A stretch of DNA of 64,000 nt from Promethearchaeota archaeon (GCA_016839555.1 JAEOUA010000005.1:1-64000); one strand, 5' to 3'. Counted from the first letter of the stretch, positions 1-9,013 are shown. Made by a program: numbers and translations. The notes: generated by a model not told the origin, from the sequence alone.

Positions 1-62
1 AATATCTAACCTTATTTTTATGATGTCAGGGTTTTTTCTATTTTTCACTTTCAATCACTTTT

Positions 63-125
63 ATTCACGATCTATGTATAATAGGTATTCAACTTCTTAT
101 TTAAATTTAGTGATAGATCGTGAAT
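63..125. promoter_or_regulatory. 13-bp inverted repeat, putative operator
   Basis: ATTCACGATCTAT at 63-75 is matched exactly by its reverse complement at 113-125, with a 37-bp AT-rich spacer. It ends about 60 bp before the ribbon-helix-helix gene at 188. Proteins of that fold bind inverted repeats as dimers and often repress their own promoter, so an operator for that gene is the simplest reading. The distance to a TATA box could not be fixed by eye. Confidence 0.5.
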
Positions 126-187
126 CTTTATTATGAAACGTGAAATAAATGGAATAATTCTAATATATAAAGGATTTATAATACATA

Positions 188-343
188 ATGGTTGAAAAAG
201 TGATCAAAATACGGATTAACTTAGAAGGAAAAAACAAGGAAATGTTCGAAAAAATTAAGGAGAAATATAATCTATCGACAAATACAGAGACTATTAGGCT
301 TATAATTAAATCTGCTTATGAAAATGAGTTTAGTAAGGATTAA
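188..343 (+). CDS. Small ribbon-helix-helix-like DNA-binding protein
   Basis: The 51-aa product has the layout of a MetJ/Arc-type ribbon-helix-helix domain: a short basic beta strand (KVIKIRINLE, residues 4-13), helix A (about 15-27) and helix B after the LSTNTET turn (about 29-45). Such proteins are small dimeric repressors or antitoxins. The start is the ATG at 188, and the frame closes with TAA at 341-343. It stands alone, since no toxin-like partner follows within 300 bp, so a regulator is more likely than half of a toxin-antitoxin pair. The exact inverted repeat upstream supports autoregulation (inference). Confidence 0.65.
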   Translation: MVEKVIKIRINLEGKNKEMFEKIKEKYNLSTNTETIRLIIKSAYENEFSKD

Positions 344-2132
344 ACCATTAATGTTATCTCTTTTTTATATCATCTAATTGGTTTCTACTATTATTAATTA
401 AAAATATTTCAAGTAAATATATTTTAAAAGGACTAATGAGACCAAAACCTATAACTTTTAAGGTACTCAATTATCTCTAAAATCATATATAGGATAATGA
501 ATGGTGATGACATTATTGGCTAGAACAAAGTCTTACTGAAACTTAACAAAAAATTCTTTGATGTATTTTCCTTTTTTTCCTTCAATAAGTATTCTTTCTC
601 TCTTAAAGGTTCTCTGAATTCTATATTTCATTTTAATAATTTTTTTATGTCTTTATAATAAAGTGCAAATAATATTAAATTCTTAAGGTAAGATAAAGAA
701 TATTTTATTATTTTTATCCTTTTTAAATCCTTCACAAAATTTTTTGGCGCGTGGGTCTAATAGATTTTCTAATTCGCTATCCTTTGATGAGCGAAGATGA
801 TGAGTTCCGTCCAAATTATCCACATATTCAAGCCCTTTTGACGGATTTTTCAATGTTTTATAGGGTTGTTTATATAAGATTTTGCAAACTGAATGGGGAT
901 TTTGTTTTATTAATATCATTTCAAATTTTAATAATTTTTTTTTTATTATATAGATGTAATTATGGTTACCTTATAAATTTTTGTCGCAATCCTGAAAAAG
1001 ATTGATAAGATATGAAATTATTTTGATTCAAATGTTATCATTTATATAATAATTCCCTCTATTGATAAAAAAGAAGTTAAAACAATAAAAATCCATAAAA
1101 TATTTAGTTTAAAAAATTAACAATTTCTAATTAATTAGATTAAATTGTCGGAAATTTAGGTGGTTTTTTTTAAAAATTTTCAAATTTGCTCCAATCTAGA
1201 TTTTTACATTTTGGAGGATTAGTAAGTAAATATTCGTAGTAAATCCCTTTTCTTTTCAAATGGGATAAAATGAACAAGGTTTATTAAAAATAGATGAAAT
1301 TGAATATATTAATTATAAAGAAATTTTTAATAATTTAGATAATTTATCTTTTAATTTAAACTAATATCTTCCTAGCGGAAAGAAATCCGACTCAATTTAG
1401 AAGAATCCTTATACTATAAGATAAAATGAATTCAAACAAGTCAGAGATTAACTACTGTCTTTACATTTATTAAGATACTCTCCATAATTTTTTAGTATTA
1501 AAATATCCTTTTTGGTTAACTTATTGGTAAAAATTAAAGTATTATAATCGATTTTGTCCAATCGATATGTTAATTGTACTAAATCATCTCTCATTTGATC
1601 GTAAGTTTCATTTATCTGTAAGATTTTTTGAAAAAATAAGTGAATATATTTATTCAACCGTAAAAGCTTTTCGAGAGGAAATTTCTAATTCTAAATTACT
1701 TTTTTACTTTCGTTTATACTTAGCCTTTTTTTAATTTCTCTAACATTTTTTTTATAAGAGAGAAAGTTATTCTGATATAAATCTTTATTATAAAATTTAA
1801 AATTTTCAATTTTTGTCCAATAGATTTAAATATGTGCTTTTCATATGTATGTTTGACAGACGCATCTCATGAATCGAGGTTTGTTAAAAAATAGAATCCT
1901 TACTTAAATCCCTGGATTTTTGTCTTTTGGTGTTCTACGATACGTATGTAGCGTAGAAATCTTCTTTAGTTCTCCTTGTAATGTTTGGTTTTAAGTGGGG
2001 ACCCCTATTTTTTGCTTCTTTTTCCTATTTTTAATTATACGATTTCATATTAAACCCACATATCTTTTTCTTTAAATAGAAGGAGTGTAAATAACTGCTA
2101 ACAATACTCATTTGAGGTGAAATAATACAAAA
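344..2132. other. Long stretch without a convincing gene
   Basis: This 1.8-kb stretch is very AT-rich and full of short interrupted frames. Overlapping frames occur at 683-919 (minus, 78 codons) and 751-1005 (plus, 84 codons), and a lone 69-codon minus frame lies at 1448-1657. None shows a recognisable domain, and the first two cannot both be real. The pattern suits decayed genes. The last 280 bp, from about 1850, is less AT-rich and contains a near-palindrome; it may hold regulatory or non-coding RNA sequence. Confidence 0.4.
1933..1958. promoter_or_regulatory. 26-bp near-perfect palindrome
   Basis: The outer arms TTCTACG (1933-1939) and CGTAGAA (1952-1958) are exact reverse complements, and the inner TAC/GTA extends the symmetry, leaving only a few central mismatches. 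It lies 175 bp before the gene at 2133 in a locally GC-richer patch. It could be an operator or the stem of a small RNA; no T-run follows, so a terminator is unlikely. Confidence 0.4.
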
Positions 2133-2453
2133 ATGGCAGATGTCTATGCTCAGTTGGAAGACCACCTTCAAAATGGTGAGGATTGGGCGAAATTAGAAAC
2201 TCCGATTCCCGGAGTAAACATAGTGAAGGTACCCGCCACTAAGAATAGGGCTCCGATGCTCTTTTTGGAGATTAATCCGCTGAAGGATAATGGCACACCC
2301 ATGAAAAGAAAAGGATTGTTTATCAGGAATTATGAGATGCTGGTAAAATACGGCGAGGCGCTTACTGATGATAAAGTGATCCAGTTGATACAGTATATAG
2401 AAAATATTAATCCCCCTCCCGAAAAAAAGCAGGTGAAAACCTTACGAATGTAG
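2133..2453 (+). CDS. Conserved-looking 106-aa protein of unknown function
   Basis: I do not recognise the family. The product is a compact soluble protein with an N-terminal helix, a central strand-rich part (PMLFLEINPLK about residues 47-57, RKGLFIR about 66-72) and a C-terminal helix followed by a proline-lysine tail. A GAGGTGA Shine-Dalgarno sequence lies 13 nt before the ATG at 2133. Codon use and GC content are clearly higher than in the surrounding DNA, which is unusual in this island and suggests either a well-expressed resident gene or a different origin. A T-rich hairpin follows the stop. Confidence 0.75.
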   Translation: MADVYAQLEDHLQNGEDWAKLETPIPGVNIVKVPATKNRAPMLFLEINPLKDNGTPMKRKGLFIRNYEMLVKYGEALTDDKVIQLIQYIENINPPPEKKQVKTLRM

Positions 2454-2460
2454 GATTATT

Positions 2461-2517
2461 AAATATCTTTTTTATTTTTTAAATCTTTTTTTTTAGATAT
2501 TTTTATGCTTTTTTTTT
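2461..2517 (+). terminator. Hairpin plus oligo-T terminator
   Basis: AAATATCT (2461-2468) pairs exactly with AGATATTT (2495-2502), and the loop and downstream sequence are dominated by T-runs of 6 to 9. It begins 8 nt after the stop of the 106-aa gene, the usual place for an archaeal oligo-T terminator. Confidence 0.5.
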
Positions 2518-2697
2518 AAATAGGTATATGAAAAATAATTAATTTTACCAAGAAGAGAGTTTCTTAAGGAAGGCAAAGATAAATGTAAGGAAATATTTAT
2601 GTATTTTGAAGGGAATTTTACAAAATCTTATAATTTCAAGTTATAGAAAATTATCAGAATTATGAATATTATCTAATATTAATAAAACAAAAAAAAT

Positions 2698-4401
2698 TTG
2701 AAAAACAAAAAAGAAGTAATAAACAAAATGAAAGATGAGCTTTTATTTAAAGACTGGATAGCAAAAAAAGAGTGGGAGGATCCCGATTGGATTATTATCT
2801 CAAGGTTTACTTATGGAGATGATAAATTCTGGACACATTCTGTATTACTATTTTTAGATCGTATTGGAGATAGGAACGAAAGTGTACCATATGAAATAAA
2901 ACCAGAAATTCGTAAAGAAATCCTCAAAAGATTATTTGATGACTATTACCTCGATAATGATCTTCTTGGTGATTTTGGAATTCCTTATTTTGGAACGAAT
3001 TATAATTTATTTTTTAACGATCACGTAGTAGATAAAAGAGAATTGAGATTTCGACCATTAATATATACTTATGATTTCAGCGAAAATATTATTAATAGAA
3101 GAGACCCATTGGAGATTTATTTATCCTCTGATTTTGTCACATTATATAAATTGAAAAGAATAGATAACGTTTTTAAACGTGTTGATGATATGGGAAATGA
3201 AGTGGAAGTTGTAAAAATTGAAACTAATGATAACGGTGACATTATAATGAAAGTCAGGACAAATTATATAAAAGACTTTATTACATCAGCTAATATGGCT
3301 TTAGTTCGAATTCATAGTCATCTAAGATATCGGAATACTGAATTCAAGATAGAACAAAATGAATATAAAATTAAAGATAAAACACACTTTTATAAAATAT
3401 GGTATATTGGTAAGCAATTAATGCTTCTCGATCCTGGACAAATGGCATCCCAATTAAGAGGTATAGATATTATTTTGCCCTACGATAATCCTATCAATGA
3501 AAATCGGATATTTGGACCAAAACCAGAATTAGATATCGAATTTATTGTAGGAAAAAATGATGATGGAACAAATAAGATGATGAATCTGAAAGACGCAAGT
3601 TATATAAAGCAGGCATTTCTTCAATTTGTCTGTTTTAAAAAAACCATTATGCAGAAGTTTTATCAAAGAACTGAACTATATTCAGTTGAAGAGGGTTCTC
3701 ATATAAGAGGTCCCAGGTATTTTCTTTCATATAATAACACACCAGAGGACTCAATAATGGTTTATTTAGGGGATTTAGCCAAATTACCTCCAAGAGAACT
3801 TCAATATTTCAAAAGTTATAATATAAATTGTCCAAAAAATTCAATCACAGAAGATAGATTCAGAAGAGATTTTTTAGCGGAATTTACTTCTCCTCAAGAT
3901 TTTGATTTTCAATTTAAAGAAAAAATTAATGATTTAAATCAGTTATTTAAAAATAAGTTTGGTTTCAACCTTTTTCAAATTAAAAAAGGAGCATCATCAA
4001 ATTATTTAAATCAGATTCATCTCCCTGTATCACTGGATAAGAAAGAGTTTAAGGATGTTATTCTTATAGCTAATAAAGCATTAGTTGAGTCTATTCCTAC
4101 ATCTAAATTAAAAAAATTATTAACTAATCCAAAAGAAGCAAAAAACTTAAAATCTTTAAAAACCCTGCAAAAATTTTTAGCAGAATCATTTCCAATATGG
4201 GTAAATCCAGTTGAATTTCTATTCCACCTTAATGATCTAAGAAATATATATGCCGCACATATACCAGGTACATCATATCAAAAATTTTTGGAAAACCATA
4301 ATTTATTATCAAAAAATACTAAAGAACTTTCAAAATGGCTTTTTTCTGGAATAATGGAATTTGTAAATACATTTATTGATAAACTAAAAGAAATATATTA
4401 A
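2698..4401 (+). CDS. 567-aa protein with C-terminal HEPN-like RNxxxxH motif
   Basis: This large orphan protein has no membrane segment. The most distinctive parts are a block around residues 345-385 containing YLGDLAKLPPRELQYF and, near the C-terminus, LRNIYAAH (R515 to H521). R-x4-6-H followed by more helices is the signature of HEPN nuclease domains, which are frequent in toxin-antitoxin and antiviral systems. I recall YLGDLxxLP-like segments from uncharacterised bacterial proteins, but this is unverified. The frame opens at a TTG (2698); an ATG 30 nt downstream is an alternative start. It stands alone on the plus strand. HEPN assignment rests on one motif and is tentative. Confidence 0.7.
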   Translation: MKNKKEVINKMKDELLFKDWIAKKEWEDPDWIIISRFTYGDDKFWTHSVLLFLDRIGDRNESVPYEIKPEIRKEILKRLFDDYYLDNDLLGDFGIPYFGTNYNLFFNDHVVDKRELRFRPLIYTYDFSENIINRRDPLEIYLSSDFVTLYKLKRIDNVFKRVDDMGNEVEVVKIETNDNGDIIMKVRTNYIKDFITSANMALVRIHSHLRYRNTEFKIEQNEYKIKDKTHFYKIWYIGKQLMLLDPGQMASQLRGIDIILPYDNPINENRIFGPKPELDIEFIVGKNDDGTNKMMNLKDASYIKQAFLQFVCFKKTIMQKFYQRTELYSVEEGSHIRGPRYFLSYNNTPEDSIMVYLGDLAKLPPRELQYFKSYNINCPKNSITEDRFRRDFLAEFTSPQDFDFQFKEKINDLNQLFKNKFGFNLFQIKKGASSNYLNQIHLPVSLDKKEFKDVILIANKALVESIPTSKLKKLLTNPKEAKNLKSLKTLQKFLAESFPIWVNPVEFLFHLNDLRNIYAAHIPGTSYQKFLENHNLLSKNTKELSKWLFSGIMEFVNTFIDKLKEIY

Positions 4402-4497
4402 ATTCTGAACCATTTCTGTAAAGAAAAACTTAAGTAGTTATTTGATCTATTATTAATAAAAAAGATTTATAACAAGAATCCTAATAATTAAACATTA

Positions 4498-4716
4498 ATG
4501 GAAGAACTCAAAAGGTTCACTAAAAAAATGTCAATAAATGAAGAATGTATTTTGAAAATATTTTCAGAACGATGGGATGGCGAAATAAGTATAAGTGCAA
4601 AAAAAATGGTACTAATTGGGATCTATATAAAATTAAACAAGGCAATACAAAAATTATTTGATTTATACCGACCAGTACCAAAATATGATAATTTCCTCTT
4701 TTTTAGGAATCCTTAA
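4498..4716 (+). CDS. Small hypothetical protein, 72 aa
   Basis: The product is predicted mostly helical and basic, with a possible helix-turn-helix-like centre (residues 13-50). No family is recognised. It lies 96 bp after the 567-aa HEPN-like gene on the same strand, so the two could be co-transcribed, with this as a small partner; that is a positional argument only. The start is the ATG at 4498 and there is no strong Shine-Dalgarno sequence. It may also be a fragment. Confidence 0.4.
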   Translation: MEELKRFTKKMSINEECILKIFSERWDGEISISAKKMVLIGIYIKLNKAIQKLFDLYRPVPKYDNFLFFRNP

Positions 4717-4750
4717 ATTATCTCATAAATCTTCTAAATCAAGTCCTTCT

Positions 4751-5527
4751 TCAAGAAGGAGAAATTACAATCTTTTTCTTATTTAAACGAATTTCTATTA
4801 TCTTTATTAAAAAGAATGATTCAATACTTTTTTTAAAAAACAATTTTAATTCAAGGTAAAAATCTAAAGCTTCTTCTAAGATCATTTTTTTTGTAAAATT
4901 ATCATATCTTTTATAAAATTTTTGGTCTTCATGTTTTAGATTATCCACTATATTATAAAGCTTTCCGAACAATTTGAAGAAACCTATTGAAGCAAGATCA
5001 AAAAATTTTTTCATTTCTGATTTTAGATCTCCTCTAGACATATCTTCCCATTCATAATCTAAGGATTTATCTTTGATGATATAAATCATCTTTTTTATAT
5101 AATTTTCAAACAAAGAACTTAAAAACAAGAGATATTCTGAATATATGATTAATTGTTTAGTCTTGGAATTAGAATGAATATAGAAATTTTGTTTAAATAT
5201 GGTAAAACTTTTAATCAATTTCGGCATATAATCATTTTTAAGATCTCGTAAATCCTTTGAGAACCTATCCATTAATTCTGTAGGAATAAGTTTTCTAATT
5301 TGATTCAAAATCTTAGAGAAATTATTGAACCAACTGGATTTTATAATAGACATCATACTTTGAACCATTGGATCCATCAGATCAGAAATATTAATAATTG
5401 TATCAATAAGGTCATTAGGCATTTGTATTTTCAAAATACTATTAAAAATTGGGCTTAAATCATTCAAATTTGGCAGATTATCAGTAATTTCATTAAGTTT
5501 TTCATTAATTTTTGGTTCTTTTTCCAT
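4751..5527 (-). CDS. Helical hypothetical protein, 258 aa
   Basis: The product is almost entirely alpha-helical and rich in Ile, Leu, Lys and Asn. Hydrophobic stretches such as YLLFLSSLFENYIKKMIYII (about residues 128-147) could be amphipathic or membrane-peripheral. No catalytic motif or known family is visible. It starts with ATG at 5527 and converges with the 72-aa gene. It shares strand with the DUF3800 gene but is separated from it by 260 bp of non-coding DNA, so they need not form one operon. Confidence 0.55.
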   Translation of the reverse strand: MEKEPKINEKLNEITDNLPNLNDLSPIFNSILKIQMPNDLIDTIINISDLMDPMVQSMMSIIKSSWFNNFSKILNQIRKLIPTELMDRFSKDLRDLKNDYMPKLIKSFTIFKQNFYIHSNSKTKQLIIYSEYLLFLSSLFENYIKKMIYIIKDKSLDYEWEDMSRGDLKSEMKKFFDLASIGFFKLFGKLYNIVDNLKHEDQKFYKRYDNFTKKMILEEALDFYLELKLFFKKSIESFFLIKIIEIRLNKKKIVISPS

Positions 5528-5787
5528 TATTTAATTCTCATTTTATATTAAATTATTATTAAGATATATTAATTTGTATTAATATTTAAATCTATTTACC
5601 AAAACTATTATTTCACTAACAAGATTGATAAATAATAAGAATATTTTATATTTAAGAAAGATTATTATTATCCAATCAAACATCTAAAAGTTAATAAGCC
5701 TTTTTTATATTTAATTGCTTTTATTAAGGTTTAATTGAAAGTTTTTGAATGTTATTCATATAAATAAGATTAAATTCAAAAATTATA

Positions 5788-6645
5788 TTAAAAATCATCT
5801 AATGTTTTTATGTCCTTTCTCTTAAAAATATCCCAAAATTTTGGATCTATGGTATATGTATGAGGGAATATTTTAATTCCATAGCCATTAACTCTATCTC
5901 CTTCGCTTCGATGGAATAAATGACCTATCTCACTCAAAAATGTATCACAATGTTCATTAAAAAATGCTGTGGGGTTCCGATTTAAAATTTTATAAACATA
6001 TCTTCTCAAAACATAGGCTACAGCATCGGCAATCTGAACCCCTAAATGAACTTGAGAATCCACTATGAATGGTGTTTCAAAAACATTTTCAGCATATTCT
6101 TCCCATCCATGACCTGTCCCCGAAATCACAAATTCCTTCATCATTTCTCTTTTTTGATCATCAGAATCGGGTCCTTCAGAATCTAAAACTGTTAAAAGAA
6201 ATTGATCTAAATTTCCTTTATATCGGATAAATCTTTGAAGCCTTTCGACTAATAAAGTAAATGCCCACTTTTTTACATCTTCAAAGCCTTCTTCTTTGAA
6301 TTTATCCTTTATGATTATTGATGAAATTATATGAATATTCAATTTGCTTATTCTTTTAAAAATATTTTTCATTACGCTAAACCATTTTTCGTCATCATTT
6401 TCCAAACTTTTAAAAAAGTGTGTTCGATTACAAATTTCTTTCATATGTAATTCAAAATCATCGGGAGCAGTCGGTCTAGTTTTATCTCCAAGTAAATACC
6501 ATATCATTCCTTTTAATGATTTACATTCCTTTTGAAACTTGACTAGATTACTTTCATGAATGATAACTGCTACCAGAACAAATTCTAGAGAGGTTTGATC
6601 ATCCATACTATAATTTCCCGATTCGTCTATATACGCCAAATACAA
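5788..6645 (-). CDS. DUF3800 domain protein (RNase H-like fold)
   Basis: The start MYLAYIDESGNYS carries the YIDESG motif of DUF3800 proteins, which adopt an RNase H-like fold and occur in phage, mobile elements and defence loci. The C-terminal part has the companion motif HLGVQIADAVAYVLRR (about residues 201-216), where the second conserved acidic residue sits. Length (285 aa) fits the family. The gene follows the 109-aa paralogous protein at 6806-7135 on the same strand with a 160-bp gap. A nuclease role is inferred from the fold and acidic residues; no member-specific substrate can be read. Confidence 0.8.
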   Translation of the reverse strand: MYLAYIDESGNYSMDDQTSLEFVLVAVIIHESNLVKFQKECKSLKGMIWYLLGDKTRPTAPDDFELHMKEICNRTHFFKSLENDDEKWFSVMKNIFKRISKLNIHIISSIIIKDKFKEEGFEDVKKWAFTLLVERLQRFIRYKGNLDQFLLTVLDSEGPDSDDQKREMMKEFVISGTGHGWEEYAENVFETPFIVDSQVHLGVQIADAVAYVLRRYVYKILNRNPTAFFNEHCDTFLSEIGHLFHRSEGDRVNGYGIKIFPHTYTIDPKFWDIFKRKDIKTLDDF

Positions 6646-6805
6646 ATCTGTATCACTTTTTTTATTAATCTCTTCTTATAGAAAACTTATTTATCAAATA
6701 TAAAAGAAATTTCTACAATTGTGATTATAAATTATTTTAAAAGAATATCATTCAAATAATGAATAAAATTTATTATTTTATAAGGATGCTTCACTTGATG
6801 AAAAG

Positions 6806-7135
6806 TTATACTTCTCCCAATGATTCCCATGCTTTTTTCAACCCTGTAATTAGAGCCTCAATTAAAATACTATTATTATAGGGCTTCTTAGAATCTACTA
6901 ATGAGAGAGTTTTTTCATCGGAATCCGTAAAAATATATGTTTCGACTTCACCAATTGCCACATAATAATTTTGATCTTGATTAGACTTAAGAAAATCTTT
7001 AATACTCTTCAAAATTATCTGATATTTTTTTCTTAAAGATTCTGAATAAGCTTTAGTTGTTTTTTCCTCAAATTCTTTATCAATTTTGTGAAATTCTTTT
7101 ACTAAATTTTTCCCTTTACTGATGTTCTCATTCAT
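6806..7135 (-). CDS. Small paralogous protein, copy 1 (upstream of DUF3800 gene)
   Basis: This 109-aa protein is clearly homologous to the 118-aa product at 12130-12486. Both share KKYQ-(I/L)-IL..IK(D/N)FLKS in the first half and (L)VD..KPY....LIEALI..L at the C-terminus. The layout is a charged N-terminal helix, a mid helix, a strand pair and a C-terminal helix. No known family is recognised. Each copy lies directly upstream, on the same strand, of a different putative enzyme: DUF3800 here, a C39-like peptidase there. An immunity, chaperone or antitoxin-like partner role is therefore possible, but inferred from position alone. Confidence 0.65.
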   Translation of the reverse strand: MNENISKGKNLVKEFHKIDKEFEEKTTKAYSESLRKKYQIILKSIKDFLKSNQDQNYYVAIGEVETYIFTDSDEKTLSLVDSKKPYNNSILIEALITGLKKAWESLGEV

Positions 7136-7280
7136 TTATTTACATCTCTTTTTCTTTTAATTCTAATAAAAATCTTTTTTAATTTTATATATGTTTAAAA
7201 GTCTATAATATTGCTCAAAAGATTTATTGTATAAATCTAATTGATATATATAGTGCATATCTTATAAATACTTGCTTTAT

Positions 7281-7328
7281 TACTTTTATGTAAAAGTAAA
7301 AATAAAAGTAAAAGTTTTAGTAAAAGTA
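7281..7328. repeat. Cluster of TAAAAGTA repeats with a palindrome
   Basis: TAAAAGTA occurs at 7291-7298, 7303-7310 and 7321-7328, with a near copy (TAAAAGTT) at 7309-7316. The reverse complement TACTTTTA at 7281-7288 forms an 18-bp near-palindrome with the first copy. The cluster lies about 150 bp upstream of the 109-aa paralogue gene on the minus strand. It resembles iterons or a multi-site operator; low sequence complexity is a caution. Confidence 0.4.
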
Positions 7329-7444
7329 TTTTCTGTTAAATTAGAAAATTTCCTTGATTACTAAAGGATCTTATGAACCTATTATTCAAATAGTTTCATA
7401 TAATAAATAAATGATAATAATAATTATAAGCTAGTATATAGTTA

Positions 7445-7651
7445 TTAATCAGTATTTTTCTTCTCAATGAATCTTTTTCCTTTTTGAGTTAAATGGTATC
7501 CTTCAATATTATTATTATATTTATTTAAATGAGGAGTAATTAATCTTTTTTGTATATAATCCCATAATTTATCATTTAATTTATAGTAAGTACTTTGATC
7601 TAACTCTGAATGAGGTTCAATAAATTTTAAACTTTTAGCAATATCTTTCAT
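7445..7651 (-). CDS. Small winged-helix-like protein, 68 aa
   Basis: The product ends with GYHLTQKGKRFIEKK (about residues 51-65), the wing and final helix typical of archaeal winged-helix regulators, where LTxKG is common. The preceding residues 20-45 could supply the helices. No second domain is present. It starts with ATG at 7651, only 11 bp after the end of the broken small gene at 7663-7820, so they may once have shared a transcript. It could be a remnant of a longer regulator. Confidence 0.5.
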   Translation of the reverse strand: MKDIAKSLKFIEPHSELDQSTYYKLNDKLWDYIQKRLITPHLNKYNNNIEGYHLTQKGKRFIEKKNTD

Positions 7652-7662
7652 ACGTGAAATAT

Positions 7663-7820
7663 TTATTCTTGTCTTTGATATCCTGTTTTATTTAAAGGGA
7701 TTTCTGTAAAATTATACAATCGTTTCATAAATTCATCCATCACTCTCTCAATCTGAATATCACTTAAATTTTCATATCTTCTTCTAATTATATTTCACCT
7801 TTATAAATTTCTATATTCAT
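7663..7820 (-). pseudogene. Small gene apparently broken by a 2-nt TA slippage
   Basis: An ATG at 7818-7820 opens a frame reading MNIEIYKGEI and then TAA. Removing one TA from the local ATATA run would join it to the frame IRRRYENLSDIQIERVMDEF, which continues to TAA at 7663 and would give a coherent protein of about 51 aa. The second frame has no standard start near its beginning. This points to a frameshift mutation or a sequencing error in a dinucleotide run. Its function is unknown; the charged helical sequence would suit a small DNA-binding or partner protein. Confidence 0.4.
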
Positions 7821-7922
7821 TATTTGTCTTTTTACAAACAAAATAAAAATTTATGTAATATTTAAATTTTATTGACCTAATAAATTTAATTTAAGACTAC
7901 AAATCTATAATGAAATTTCAGA

Positions 7923-8057
7923 TTAAAGAAAAGAAAGTTTTCTATCATTAATAATCGACTTAAAAAAAGTAGGAATGAATGTATAAATTTTCTTAAGATC
8001 TGGAGCTCCCGATATAATGTATCTAATTTCATAAAAAATGTTATTATCAATTTCCAT
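7923..8057 (-). CDS. Possible 44-aa protein at operon end
   Basis: An ATG at 8055-8057 opens a 44-codon frame ending with TAA at 7923-7925 (begins MEIDNNIFYEIRYI, then GAPDLKKIYTFIPTF). It lies 32 bp after the 198-aa gene on the same strand and could be the last gene of the 9787-8090 operon. No homology is recognised. Short length and AT-rich context make it uncertain. Confidence 0.3.
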   Translation of the reverse strand: MEIDNNIFYEIRYIISGAPDLKKIYTFIPTFFKSIINDRKLSFL

Positions 8058-8089
8058 TTTTCAATAAATTTATTGAATAAATATATATC

Positions 8090-8686
8090 CTATATTAATG
8101 AAATTATTAAACGTGGATACAACCACTCTAAATCATCCTTAAATTTTTTGGACCAATAATATTGTTTCTGCTTATATATCTCTTTAGCAATTGTTTCAAT
8201 AATTTTTTTATGAATAATTCCAAATTTTTTTCCCTTAATTTGACTTCGATAATCATCTCGGAAATCTTTAGGATCTTTAATCAATTCTTTTGGCGGTAAT
8301 TGAGAAACAAAATAATTCATCAACTCTTGGTATCTTTTTCGCCAAAATTTATAATCTTGACATATAAACCAAATGTTATCATTTAATTTGAATAATTTAA
8401 AATCAAAATACTTACATATTAAGATAATATTTCCTTCAGAAATTATTTCATTAAGATTTAATAATTCATAGAAATCGGTTGGAGAAATCAATTCTGGTTG
8501 AGTAAAGTCATTCCATATAATAAATGCTAAACTATCTATAAGCACTTTTTGACTATCCTTTGCTTTTTTCAAAAGATTGGATAATTCTTTTACGGCTAAA
8601 CTAAGGTTTTGAGTAAATAATTTCAACAAAATTTCATTTTTATTAAAAACATTGATTTTCGAAAAACGATACAATAACGACTCCAT
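8090..8686 (-). CDS. Hypothetical protein, 198 aa, third gene of a small operon
   Basis: This is a helical, soluble, Lys/Leu-rich protein with no membrane segment or recognised motif. Tryptophans and basic residues concentrate in the C-terminal half (about residues 105-190). It starts with ATG at 8686, 24 bp after the end of the 96-aa gene and downstream of the phospholipase-C-like gene, so the three are almost certainly co-transcribed. A partner or immunity role for the first gene's product is conceivable but only inferred from position. Confidence 0.6.
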   Translation of the reverse strand: MESLLYRFSKINVFNKNEILLKLFTQNLSLAVKELSNLLKKAKDSQKVLIDSLAFIIWNDFTQPELISPTDFYELLNLNEIISEGNIILICKYFDFKLFKLNDNIWFICQDYKFWRKRYQELMNYFVSQLPPKELIKDPKDFRDDYRSQIKGKKFGIIHKKIIETIAKEIYKQKQYYWSKKFKDDLEWLYPRLIISLI

Positions 8687-8710
8687 TTCCGCTTCTGCTG
8701 CTTTGGGTAT

Positions 8711-9001
8711 TTAAACCTCAGGCATAGAAGTAAGTTCTTTCCAAAGATTCCAACCTAAATCACTAATAAAATATTTCGATGATTCTTCACCTTTAAGAAG
8801 TATTCCCATTTTTACAAATTCATTAATATATTGATAATAAGATGCCCGAACGCATATTGCATTTGTTCCGGTCGTAACACGCAAATACAATTCTACATTT
8901 GGAATAAATCGTCCCGCATCGTAATTTGGATCAAATTGAGCGATAAAATTTTTTTTCTTATCAGTTAAATTATCTAATATCTTATTAATTTTATTTTTCA
9001 T
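8711..9001 (-). CDS. Winged-helix-like small protein, 96 aa
   Basis: The order of elements suggests a winged helix: helix about residues 1-18, a strand/loop, helix-turn-helix around ICVRASYYQYINEFVKMG (48-65), a wing with GEESSKYFISDLG, and a last helix. The final GW..WKEL segment resembles the end of archaeal wHTH domains. It sits between the phospholipase-C-like gene (12-bp gap) and the 198-aa gene (24-bp gap), all on the minus strand. It may regulate the operon, for instance through the palindromic boxes at 9848-9882; this is inference. Confidence 0.55.
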   Translation of the reverse strand: MKNKINKILDNLTDKKKNFIAQFDPNYDAGRFIPNVELYLRVTTGTNAICVRASYYQYINEFVKMGILLKGEESSKYFISDLGWNLWKELTSMPEV

Positions 9002-9013
9002 AAAAACTCATTT

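Noticed and set aside
683..1005. Two overlapping opposite-strand frames (78 and 84 codons)
   Set aside because: Neither has a recognised domain or ribosome-binding site and they overlap on opposite strands; listed only as part of the gene-poor stretch.
1448..1657. 69-codon minus-strand frame
   Set aside because: AT-rich, no motif, no clear ribosome-binding site, isolated in a gene-poor stretch.
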